Source: an uncultured Eggerthellaceae bacterium
GTDB taxonomy: Bacteria; Actinomycetota; Coriobacteriia; Coriobacteriales; Eggerthellaceae
Length of the DNA: 64,000 bases
Assembly: GCA_949840905.1 (NCBI GenBank)
Contig: CATKXW010000003.1
Span: 48,914-112,913, forward strand
Direction: 5' to 3'
Below are positions 1-7,809 of this stretch, in pieces. Position 1 is the stretch's first letter, and each line of letters starts with the position of its first letter. The position numbers and the translations under genes are program-made. Under the pieces are notes generated by a model. The model was not told where the DNA came from. It searched no databases and saw only the letters and a list, made by a program, of their open reading frames with translations.

Positions 1-96
1 GCCGCGCAGCACCGTATCGAGACCGGCGGTCTGATCGCTCGCTGAACCCGCCGCGTAGGGCATGCCTTTGGTGGGAGAGTTCTTCTTCTTGCTCAT
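1..96 (-). CDS. N-terminal fragment of an unidentified protein (runs off the window)
   Basis: A minus-strand reading frame starts at ATG 94-96 and is open to the window edge, giving 32 residues that begin MSKKKNSPTK. The basic start followed by a flexible Gly/Ala/Ser stretch resembles a disordered N-terminal tail. Only a weak purine stretch precedes the start. It follows the membrane protein gene ending at 182 on the same strand, so it may be the last gene of that run. Too little is visible to assign a family. Confidence 0.4.
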   Translation of the reverse strand, partial: MSKKKNSPTKGMPYAAGSASDQTAGLDTVLRG

Positions 97-181
97 GGGG
101 CAACACCGTTCTTTCGGTCGGGCCGCTTCGAGGGCCGGTGTCAGGTTCGAAAAGATGGGCTCAGGCACCGCAAGAGGCCGG

Positions 182-991
182 TCATTCGACCATGCCGCGT
201 TCGCCCTTGCGTATGGCGCGCAGGTTGTCGCGCATCTGCATCTCGGTCATGCCGTAGCGGCGCGCCCACTCGTTGCGTAGGGGCTTCATGCGAGTACGAT
301 CGAGGTAGAACGCCACTACCACCAGAGCGAACGCGCTCAAGAGCATGAGCGTGGCTATGATGCCGAGGCTCGGCTGCAGGTAATACAGCAGAAGCGATGC
401 GAGACCGAGCAGCGCCGCTGCCCCGTAGATGGAAAGCCACATGCGCCGCAGCTTGCGGTATTCTGGCAGGTCAGGGATGACCTCGGTACGAACATCGCGT
501 TCGAGTATCTTGTACACGTCATCCATGTCACGGAATTTTCCGTCCTCGATGAGCACGCCATCGGGTGCGTCGTCGTCACGGATGCGCGAGATGGGCTCTC
601 CTTTGAACTCCTTCATCTTCCGTTTGAAGGGCCGCGTGCGGGTGAAGATGGTGACCGCCATCAGCACGATGAACAGATAGGCCACCGACATCATGATGTT
701 GTAGATGCCCAGACTGACCACTCCGGTCTGACTGAGGCCCACCGACACCAGGATGAGCGCGAAACCGCAGCCGCCCAACACCCACGTGAGCAGGCGGAAG
801 CGGCGATACTCCGAGGTCAGATACTGATAGAAGCTGTCCGCTTCCTGCTCGGCCGCCGACTCATCCGCCTCGGCACTGACCGCCAAGGCCGCTGTCTCGG
901 GCGCTTCTTCCGCCCGCGCTGCCTCGTCTGTGGCAGCCTCTTCGGTCACCTCGACCATATCGAGGCGTTCGTTCTCGTTCTGGCTGGTCAT
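182..991 (-). CDS. four-TM membrane protein of unknown function
   Basis: The 269-residue product has an acidic, Ala/Glu-rich N-terminal tail of about 55 residues, then two hydrophobic hairpins: segments at about 67-86 and 92-116, and at 185-204 and 209-230. A charged cytoplasmic-type loop of about 65 residues separates them, and the C-terminus is basic. The start is preceded by CGGAGC. Its start overlaps the stop of the methyltransferase-acetyltransferase gene by 4 nt (ATGA), so the two are probably translationally coupled. I recognise no catalytic motif; the two-hairpin layout is common in small actinobacterial membrane proteins. Confidence 0.75.
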   Translation of the reverse strand: MTSQNENERLDMVEVTEEAATDEAARAEEAPETAALAVSAEADESAAEQEADSFYQYLTSEYRRFRLLTWVLGGCGFALILVSVGLSQTGVVSLGIYNIMMSVAYLFIVLMAVTIFTRTRPFKRKMKEFKGEPISRIRDDDAPDGVLIEDGKFRDMDDVYKILERDVRTEVIPDLPEYRKLRRMWLSIYGAAALLGLASLLLYYLQPSLGIIATLMLLSAFALVVVAFYLDRTRMKPLRNEWARRYGMTEMQMRDNLRAIRKGERGMVE

Positions 992-2352
992 GACCGCTCC
1001 GTTCCTTCGGTTCGTCGTCCAACGCTGTGGCCCGACCCATCATCGGGCCCATCCTGCAACGGCATCACCATGATGACCGCGTCATCGACAGGGTTGCCGT
1101 AATAGTCGGGAATGCTTCCTATCGCCTCGAAGCCTACCGAGCGATAGAGCGCACGAGCGTCTTCATTGTGCTCGCGTAATTGAAGCCGCATCTCGCGAGC
1201 GCCATCGCCGCGAGCGCCATCGAGAGCGCAGTCCACCAGCAGCGCCCCGATGCCACGCCGGCGCATGGACGGATCCACCGCCACATGGGTAATGAGCCCT
1301 GTGCCCTCCACGGTCCACCACCCGATGTAGCCACGCACCTTCCCCTCGCTATCACGGGCGACCGCATAGACAGCATCATGGTTATGGCGCAGCTCCATTG
1401 CGAAGGCCAGAGGAGCCCATGGGTTCGGGAACGAGCGCATCTCGATGGCCATCACCTCGCCCAGATCATCCTCGGTCATGGGCTCCACCGTCATACCGTT
1501 CTTCGCTATCAGCAAAAGAGCATGGGCAGCCCCGCGATCTGCTCGTGCGGCCCCATCCGGCCCAGAGCAAGGCTTCTGCCCCACCACCGTGAACGTCGGG
1601 GTGTCGAAGAAGTAGTCATCACGCTCGAACAGCTGCCGCCACTGGGCCAGCAGCCGCCCCATCTCCTCGTCACGCTCGCCATCGATGAGCGGATCACGGA
1701 AGTAGGTCATGCGATCGAACAGGGCCAGACGCTCATCCCGATCCATGGATGCGGTGCTCTTGTGAGTCACCGTCACCTCCACCGGAGCGAATCCCGCGTT
1801 GCGCAGAAGCCCATAGCACGCGGCACCGTTGCACCGATCGGTATGGGCCGTGTGGGGCACCTTCGGACGCACTGCCTCCTCATAGCGAGCGAACACGCGC
1901 TCCATCACGCGCTCCGGGTCGGGAGAAGATGCCTTCAAGCTGTCGTCCACGGTCTTGATGACCACCCATCCTCCCGGCTTCAAGCACTGCAACGCCTTGG
2001 AAGCCGCTGCCTGCTTGTCGGGAAGATGCTGGAAGCTATGGCCGAAATACACCAGGTCGAACGAGCCGTCGGCAGCGAAGTCCTCGAAGCTGCCCTGCCG
2101 CCAACAGAACCGCTCGTCATCGGTGGCTTCAACGGCCAGAGCAAGGGCTTCCTCGTCAGGATCGAGGCCCACCACCTGCGCTATGTTGGCGTAGGGTCCC
2201 AGCTTGAGCACCGTATTGAAGCCATCGAAACAGCCCACGTCGAGCACGTGCGCATCGACCATCTCGGTCAACCCGATGCGCTCGAACGCACTGTGGTCGG
2301 CTGCGGCGCTGCTCAGCGCCACCGCGTCGATCTGTTCGCGATTCCACGGCAT
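988..2352 (-). CDS. fusion of class I SAM methyltransferase and RimI-like GNAT acetyltransferase
   Basis: The protein is 454 residues long with two enzyme domains. Residues 30-260 form a class I methyltransferase: motif I around VLDVGCFDGF (36-45), an acidic residue at the end of strand 2 (VGLDP, 61-65), and HLPDKQ and LKPGGWVVIK downstream. Residues 287-437 are a GNAT domain with the acetyl-CoA loop RRRGIG at 364-369 and the HNEDARALYRSVGF helix typical of RimI/YhbS-type enzymes. A GAAAGG box lies 9 nt before the ATG. The gene follows the aldo/keto reductase gene by about 42 nt and overlaps the next gene by 4 nt. Targets of either domain are unknown; small-molecule or protein modification are both possible. 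Confidence 0.85.
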   Translation of the reverse strand: MPWNREQIDAVALSSAAADHSAFERIGLTEMVDAHVLDVGCFDGFNTVLKLGPYANIAQVVGLDPDEEALALAVEATDDERFCWRQGSFEDFAADGSFDLVYFGHSFQHLPDKQAAASKALQCLKPGGWVVIKTVDDSLKASSPDPERVMERVFARYEEAVRPKVPHTAHTDRCNGAACYGLLRNAGFAPVEVTVTHKSTASMDRDERLALFDRMTYFRDPLIDGERDEEMGRLLAQWRQLFERDDYFFDTPTFTVVGQKPCSGPDGAARADRGAAHALLLIAKNGMTVEPMTEDDLGEVMAIEMRSFPNPWAPLAFAMELRHNHDAVYAVARDSEGKVRGYIGWWTVEGTGLITHVAVDPSMRRRGIGALLVDCALDGARGDGAREMRLQLREHNEDARALYRSVGFEAIGSIPDYYGNPVDDAVIMVMPLQDGPDDGSGHSVGRRTEGTERS

Positions 2353-2394
2353 GGAAGAGGACCTTTCGTCTTCGCGAGCCGGCTAGATCAGAGC

Positions 2395-3264
2395 TTATCG
2401 GCTCGACTTCTGAGCCCGCTGCGCCTCGGCAGCCATGCGAAGCGCGTCGAGCGCGGTGCTGTCGAGCACTTCGCCATCGGAGAACACCTCCATGTTCTGC
2501 TGCATCTGGCTCACGGAATGAACGTTGCAGGAAACGGTGCGCACTTCAGGCAGCGACTTCACGAAGCGCAGGGCCCAATCGACCGAGCTGCGAGCCGGAT
2601 CGGCCTCCTTCAGGATGCGCAGCGGCTCTTCTTTCAGGCGCGTCGCAGGTCCTGTGCGCAGGGCACCGTGGGCGATGATGGGCAGTCCTGCCGCGGCCGC
2701 CACCTCGTATCGCTCGCGCACGCCGCGCTCGAACCAATCGTAGAAGTTGATGCGCAGGCGCACGAAATCCCATGGATAGCGTCCGATGAACGCCTCCAAC
2801 TTGTCCGCCGACAGCTCCGAGCAGAACCCGAGCTGGCCGATGGCGCCGGCCTCCTTCTGGGCGAACAGGTAGTCGATGGCACCCGAATCGACGTTTATCT
2901 CCTGGTTGAGGTCGGTGACGCCCTCGACCGTATAGAAGTCGATGGTGGTGCGCTCTAGCTTCTTCAACTGCTTTTGAAACACGTATTCATAGCGCGGATC
3001 GACCATCTCGAAGAAGCTGGTGGCCACATAGGTGGGCGTCTCCACCTGCGAGAGCTGCTCGCCCAGGAAGGTCTCGGCCTCGCCCTTGTGATTGGAATAA
3101 GAGGTGTCGAAGAAGTCGATGCCACCTTCAAGACATGCGGCCACTATAGCCTCGGCGGCCTTGGTATCCAGATGGATCACGCGCGCCGAGTCCTCAGTAG
3201 GGAAGCGCTTCGTTCCCAAGCCCAACCGAGAGATGGTCACGCCATTGATGTCGTTGCGTTGCAT
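2395..3264 (-). CDS. aldo/keto reductase family protein with atypical active site
   Basis: I place the start at ATG 3262-3264 (MQRNDINGV) because GGAGGG lies 8 nt upstream; a longer frame begins at 3285. The 289-residue TIM-barrel protein starts with the family signature ISRLGLGTKRFP and keeps the Asp and Tyr of the AKR tetrad in FFDTSYSNHKGE. The strand that normally carries the catalytic Lys reads TYVATSFF, and the one that normally carries the His reads IDFYTVEGV, so Lys and His appear to be replaced by Ser and Glu. It lies in a minus-strand run behind htpG. It may be a reductase with altered chemistry or a non-catalytic family member. Confidence 0.85.
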   Translation of the reverse strand: MQRNDINGVTISRLGLGTKRFPTEDSARVIHLDTKAAEAIVAACLEGGIDFFDTSYSNHKGEAETFLGEQLSQVETPTYVATSFFEMVDPRYEYVFQKQLKKLERTTIDFYTVEGVTDLNQEINVDSGAIDYLFAQKEAGAIGQLGFCSELSADKLEAFIGRYPWDFVRLRINFYDWFERGVRERYEVAAAAGLPIIAHGALRTGPATRLKEEPLRILKEADPARSSVDWALRFVKSLPEVRTVSCNVHSVSQMQQNMEVFSDGEVLDSTALDALRMAAEAQRAQKSSR

Positions 3265-3346
3265 AAAGGTTCCCTCCAAAATCACCGATACCGTTCGTGA
3301 AGCGCCCTACGCGAGAAGACCCCGAAAGCCCTTGCGCGATCGAAGC

Positions 3347-5248
3347 TCACACCAGCCCGTACACCGCCTGCGAGTACCTGCTGAAATCCGGTATCTCCAA
3401 TCCTTCGGCGAGCATGGACTGGCCATACAGCGTCCAGGCGATGTTCGCCGCCCTCTCCTTATCGCCGTCCTCGAAAGCCTGGACCAGCGCCGCGAACACC
3501 GGATGCTCCGGGTTCAGCTCTAGCGCATGGCTGATGCGCGGACGGGCCGAAGAATCTTCCGGCACCGAAGCGAAGTAGCGCTCAAGGCCCAACGAGATGG
3601 GACCGAGCGCCACGATGCATGCCGGCTCCTTCGCCAGATGGAAAGTGGAGCGCACCTCGTCCACATCGCTCGGCAACAGCGCTTTCATCGAGACGAACAA
3701 CGCTGCATGCTCGGCATCGGCCGCAGCACGGCGTGCCAGAGACGTCGCATCATCGAGCACCAGGTCATCGGCGGCCACGTTCTTGATGGGCAGCCCGTCG
3801 TATTCCCTCAAGGTCATGAGAGAGAACTCGTCGATGCCCTCGGAGCACAGCAGCACGTCCCACCCGCGCTCGGTCACCGTGCGCACCGACGGGGTCGATT
3901 CCAGCTTCCGCGCATCGTCGCCGGACGCGAACAGGATGCACGGCTGATCCGGTGCCATGGCCTTGCGGTATTCCCGCAGCGTAACCGGCTCGTCCTTCAG
4001 CGCGGTGAAGAACATGAGGTAATCTTCCAGCGCCTCGTTCAGCGCACCCAAGGTGGCATAGATAGCGAATTTGAACGTACGTCCGAAGTTCGCGAAGAAC
4101 TCCACGTAGAGGTCGCGCTCTTCATCGCGCATAACGTCGAGCTCATGTTTCAAGCGCTTGTCTATCTGGGCCGCGATATCGTTCAGGAACGGATCGGTCT
4201 GAATGTCCTCACGCGATAGGTTCAGCGTGATGTCGGAGCTGTCGACCACGCCGCGCACGAAACCGAAGTACTCGGGGATGAGGTCGGAGTACTGCTCGTC
4301 GATCAGCACGCCAGAGCTGTAGAGCTCCAGGCCCTTCTTGTAATCGCGGCTGTAGAAGTCGCCCGATGGCTCTGAGGGGATGAACAGCAGCACATCGCAG
4401 TTGCGCGCGCCGCGGGCATGCATGGTGATGGTGCGCAAAGGCGGGTTCGGGTCACCGAACTCCTCCTTGTAGAAGGCGTCGTAATCGGCCTGGGACACCT
4501 CAGCGCGCGGCTTAGCCCAGATGGGCACCATGGAATTGAGCACGCGGCGCTCGGTGTAATCCTCGAACTGCGGCTCCCACTTCAACACGCCCTCAGGGCG
4601 CTCTATTTCGCGACGACCGCTGGTCTCCATGGTGATGGGATAGCGGATGTAGTTGCTGTGGCGTACCACCAGCTCCTCAAGGGCCGGATACGACAGGAAC
4701 TTCGTGTAGTCGTTCGCCTCGTCGTTGGGGCGCAGATGCAAGATCACATCGGTGCCGTGGCCTGCGCGGGTGCCCGGGCTCACGGTGAAGCCTTCCAGGC
4801 CGTCGCTCTCCCACACGTTCGCCTCGTCGCTGCCATAGGCGCGCGAGACCACCGTCACATGATCGGCCACCATGAAGCTCGCGTAGAAGCCCACGCCGAA
4901 CTGGCCGATGATGTCCACGTTCTCGTCGCGCTCGGCCGCGCCGGCCTGCTTGAGCTCCAAGCTGGCGGAATGAGCGATGGTGCCCAGATTCTCCGCCAGC
5001 TCCTCGGCGCTCATCCCGATACCGTTATCGCTGACGGTGATGGTGTTGGCATCCTTATCGAAGCTGAGCTCGATGACGGGCTCTTCGGCCGACGCTGCCT
5101 CAGCATCGCCGGCACGCAGGAGCATCACCTTGTCGAGGGAGTCCGACGCGTTCGATATGAGCTCGCGCAGGAACACCTCTTTGGTGGAATAGATGGAATT
5201 GATGACCAGGTCGAGCACGCGCTTGCTCTCGGTCTTGAACTGTTGCAC
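3347..5248 (-). CDS. htpG: molecular chaperone HtpG (Hsp90)
   Basis: The open frame extends to 5404, but Hsp90 homology begins at QQFKTESKRVLDLVI, directly after a GTG at 5246-5248 with AAGGAG 7 nt upstream. That start gives 633 residues, the normal HtpG length. The GHKL ATPase domain shows LRELISNASDSLDK, DNGIGM and GQFGVGFYASFMV; the middle domain has the Arg-bearing LNLSRE loop; the C-terminal dimerisation domain is complete. The protein acts in the cytosol as an ATP-dependent folding factor. It lies 68 nt behind a trigger-factor-like gene, so this looks like a folding operon. Confidence 0.95.
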   Translation of the reverse strand: MQQFKTESKRVLDLVINSIYSTKEVFLRELISNASDSLDKVMLLRAGDAEAASAEEPVIELSFDKDANTITVSDNGIGMSAEELAENLGTIAHSASLELKQAGAAERDENVDIIGQFGVGFYASFMVADHVTVVSRAYGSDEANVWESDGLEGFTVSPGTRAGHGTDVILHLRPNDEANDYTKFLSYPALEELVVRHSNYIRYPITMETSGRREIERPEGVLKWEPQFEDYTERRVLNSMVPIWAKPRAEVSQADYDAFYKEEFGDPNPPLRTITMHARGARNCDVLLFIPSEPSGDFYSRDYKKGLELYSSGVLIDEQYSDLIPEYFGFVRGVVDSSDITLNLSREDIQTDPFLNDIAAQIDKRLKHELDVMRDEERDLYVEFFANFGRTFKFAIYATLGALNEALEDYLMFFTALKDEPVTLREYRKAMAPDQPCILFASGDDARKLESTPSVRTVTERGWDVLLCSEGIDEFSLMTLREYDGLPIKNVAADDLVLDDATSLARRAAADAEHAALFVSMKALLPSDVDEVRSTFHLAKEPACIVALGPISLGLERYFASVPEDSSARPRISHALELNPEHPVFAALVQAFEDGDKERAANIAWTLYGQSMLAEGLEIPDFSRYSQAVYGLV

Positions 5249-5316
5249 GGCACATCTCCTTCGGCTGCTCGCAAAGCGGTAGAACGGATAGAACGGTGCG
5301 GTTCGCGCTCGCGCGG

Positions 5317-6642
5317 CTACTGCTCGCTCTCCGAGGCGCCCAAGCGCTTCACATCCGCCTCTTCCACGGCGCGCTTGGCAGCTTTCAGACGCAAAGCGGC
5401 GCAACGGGCAGCATAGATGCGACCATCACGGTCGAAATCGGCATGGGCTAGATTTGCGTTGCCGGGGGCGATGGATTCGAAGAAGGCGTTGAGGTCGTCC
5501 TCGTTCACCACCAAGCCCAGATGCTTCGCATACGCGTTCAGGGCGAATTGCCTGGTCAGCTGCGTGCGAACCTGCATCATCAATGCATTGCTCAGCTGCT
5601 CTTGGGTCATATCCTCAGCAGCGAGGAAGGCATCGAGCGTGCGGTTCTCGCGGCGCAGCTGCTCGTCGAAGCCCTCGCGAGCCTCCTTCACTGCCACGCC
5701 ATAGATGAGGTCGGGTATCTCCCCCACCAGGCGCTTCGCCAGCTCGTTGCCAGCGAACATCTGCGCGGTGCGATCGAAGTCGGTCTCATGCTGCTCGCGT
5801 ATCTTCTTGGCCACCTCTTCGCGCAACTGGGCGAGGCTCTGAATGCCCGGTTTCACCGTCTTCGCCCAATCGTCGTCGGGCTCGGGAGCCTTGGCCTCGA
5901 TGATGCGCTTGATGGTGACCGTGGTGGCGTACTCGTCCATCTTCACGTTGCCATCCGCATCGGGCACGATGTCGGGGCCTTCGAAGGTGAAGCTCTTGGT
6001 CTCGCCCACCTTCATGCCGATGACTGCTTCGTCGAACGCATCCGGCATGGCGAACACACCAGTGGAGTACTCGCGGCCTTCGGTGCATAGGGCGCACACG
6101 GTCTCGCCGTTCATGGTGGTGTCCATGGCAAGCTCCACCTTGTCGCCCTTCATGACCACATCATGGCTGGTGTCGGTGACGGAGACCGCAGCCGCCTGGG
6201 CCATGCGCGCCAGCTCGGCGTCTATCTCCTCTTCTTTCACCGCATAGGTGGGCACCGTGATGGACACCGGATCGTAGCTGTCCAGCTCGTAATCGGGCAC
6301 AGGCACGCATACTAGCTGATAGCTGAACGCCTTGCCGCTCTGGGCGTGGGCGCCGCAGCGATACACCGGTGCGCCTATGGTATCGACCTGGGCCGCCGTC
6401 AGGGCGAAGGGCGCACGGTGCCGCATGATCCCCTCGTCGAAGATGAAGGGTGCCTCAGCGCGCCCGAGCTTGTCCATGAGGAAGTCGATGGGTTCTTGGT
6501 CGCCCACATCATCGAGGGAAAGGCCCGCTTTCGCCATCTCATAGGCCGCGATGCGCTGCAGCTCTTGATCGGTCTCGGCCACCGAGAGCTCCACCAGCAG
6601 TTCCAGCTTGCCGTCCTTTTCCCGTACCTTCTCGACCTTCAT
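5317..6642 (-). CDS. trigger factor-like protein with FKBP domain
   Basis: The 441-residue protein has trigger factor architecture: an N-domain (1-120, ending in a PDYELDSYDPVSITVP-like link), an FKBP-type PPIase domain (about 155-245, with GDKVELAMD, VIGMKVGETKSFTF) and a helical SurA-like C-domain (about 260-430). The ribosome-docking GFRxGK signature that should sit near residue 45 is absent; that stretch reads AKAGLSLDDVGDQEP. The start has a strong AAGGAGGAGAGC box. It lies 69 nt behind a second, shorter trigger-factor-like gene and just ahead of htpG. I infer a divergent chaperone that may not dock on the ribosome, rather than the housekeeping tig product. Confidence 0.8.
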   Translation of the reverse strand: MKVEKVREKDGKLELLVELSVAETDQELQRIAAYEMAKAGLSLDDVGDQEPIDFLMDKLGRAEAPFIFDEGIMRHRAPFALTAAQVDTIGAPVYRCGAHAQSGKAFSYQLVCVPVPDYELDSYDPVSITVPTYAVKEEEIDAELARMAQAAAVSVTDTSHDVVMKGDKVELAMDTTMNGETVCALCTEGREYSTGVFAMPDAFDEAVIGMKVGETKSFTFEGPDIVPDADGNVKMDEYATTVTIKRIIEAKAPEPDDDWAKTVKPGIQSLAQLREEVAKKIREQHETDFDRTAQMFAGNELAKRLVGEIPDLIYGVAVKEAREGFDEQLRRENRTLDAFLAAEDMTQEQLSNALMMQVRTQLTRQFALNAYAKHLGLVVNEDDLNAFFESIAPGNANLAHADFDRDGRIYAARCAALRLKAAKRAVEEADVKRLGASESEQ

Positions 6643-6711
6643 GCTCTCCTCCTTGCATATATAAGGTTCGGAATGTTTCGTCGCAGAGCCGTCCGTGCGG
6701 CCGAGCGACGA

Positions 6712-7560
6712 CTACAGGGTGCTCACGAAGGTGTACTTACCCTCCGCGTCATCGCGGATCTGGGCCGTGGGCAGATGCTCCAGGTCGGGAACGTCGGTGT
6801 CATCGACCACTACCGGTCGAGCTGCAGGCTGCTCGGCAGCCTGAGCGCCCGGCTGCACGCCGTTGACGATGGCCGTATCGATGGCGCGGCGCATCACCTT
6901 CACGCGCACCGCCGCTTTGCGGGCATTCTCCACCTGGCCCTTCTCGCGGATCTCTTCGAGGAAAGCTTCAGGGTTCGGTGCCGATAGGTACTCGGTCAGC
7001 TCGTGGTTGCCCACCTGCATGCCCAGCACATCGGCCATCAGGTCGAGGGCCATGTTCACGCGCAGCTGATACAACGTCTCTTCGCGCAGCTTGTCCTCGT
7101 ACTGATCGGTCGTCAGATGTGATTCGCGCAGGAACTGCTCCAGCGAGATGTGCATGGCGTCGAAGCGTGCCTGGTTCGCGGCCCGCATGGCGTCCACGTT
7201 GCTCTGCAGCACGTCCTCGGGCACCTCGCCCTGCAAACGCTCGACCAACGCATCGCTGCATGCCTTGAACTTCAGGTCGCTATATTGGAACTCGAGCTCT
7301 TTGTCGTACTGCTCTTTGATCGCATTGCGCACATCGTTGACGGTCTCGAGCCCATCGAAATGCGCACGCACCCATGCATCGTCCAGATCGGCGATGCTCT
7401 TTATCTCCTTGCCGCTACTGAGCACATATTCGAACAGCTGCGCATCGATGTCCTCTTCGTTCATAGGCGGCTTCTCGGGCATGGTGATGCGAACGTTGTC
7501 GTAGTCGCTCAGCTTGAAGTCGGCCGGATCGAGCTGAAGCGCCTCTGTGGCTCCTGACAT
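6712..7560 (-). CDS. trigger factor C-domain-like chaperone without FKBP domain
   Basis: The 282-residue protein begins with the linker that normally follows the trigger factor N-domain (FKLSDYDNVRITMPEKP), then goes directly to a helical arm region (about 60-235) resembling the trigger factor/SurA C-domain, such as VPEDVLQSNVDAM and SLEQFLRESHLTTDQYEDKLREE. The ribosome-binding and PPIase domains are missing. The last 50 residues are Ala/Pro-rich and look disordered. It is the first gene of the folding run and is followed by the FKBP-containing paralogue and htpG. A client-holding role alongside those two is inferred. Confidence 0.75.
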   Translation of the reverse strand: MSGATEALQLDPADFKLSDYDNVRITMPEKPPMNEEDIDAQLFEYVLSSGKEIKSIADLDDAWVRAHFDGLETVNDVRNAIKEQYDKELEFQYSDLKFKACSDALVERLQGEVPEDVLQSNVDAMRAANQARFDAMHISLEQFLRESHLTTDQYEDKLREETLYQLRVNMALDLMADVLGMQVGNHELTEYLSAPNPEAFLEEIREKGQVENARKAAVRVKVMRRAIDTAIVNGVQPGAQAAEQPAARPVVVDDTDVPDLEHLPTAQIRDDAEGKYTFVSTL

Positions 7561-7639
7561 GACGGTCCCCCTTCGTTCGTTCAGAGCGCGAGCCGCGCCC
7601 CTTTGCGTCGTACCGCTCTGGTACCACGCGTTCTCTCTT

Positions 7640-7735
7640 AAGGACTATTTATAAAGTCTTCCCAGAAAACGGCCTACCACTGTGCGTACTAAAAAGGAAA
7701 AACTAGTATTCCGGGGGCTACTTATCCAAGTGTGA
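7640..7735 (-). promoter_or_regulatory. possible promoter of the chaperone run
   Basis: About 90 nt upstream of the first chaperone start the minus strand carries TTTATAAATAG, which contains a reasonable -10 hexamer (TATAAA). No clear -35 was found, and I could not see a CIRCE or HAIR element. The region also serves the divergent LuxR gene. Confidence 0.25.
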
Positions 7736-7809
7736 ACCACGGTATGCTGATAGCACCGTTTCACTGGACGGTTCTGTGTTCGAGACGAACTTTCGCTGAG
7801 GGTGATGAT

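Noticed and set aside
1180..2958. 592-codon plus-strand open frame
   Set aside because: It runs antisense to the methyltransferase-acetyltransferase and aldo/keto reductase genes, has no ribosome binding site, and its translation is rich in His, Arg and Gln as expected for a GC-rich shadow frame.
4418..5416. 332-codon plus-strand open frame
   Set aside because: Antisense to htpG, with no domain and no start signal.
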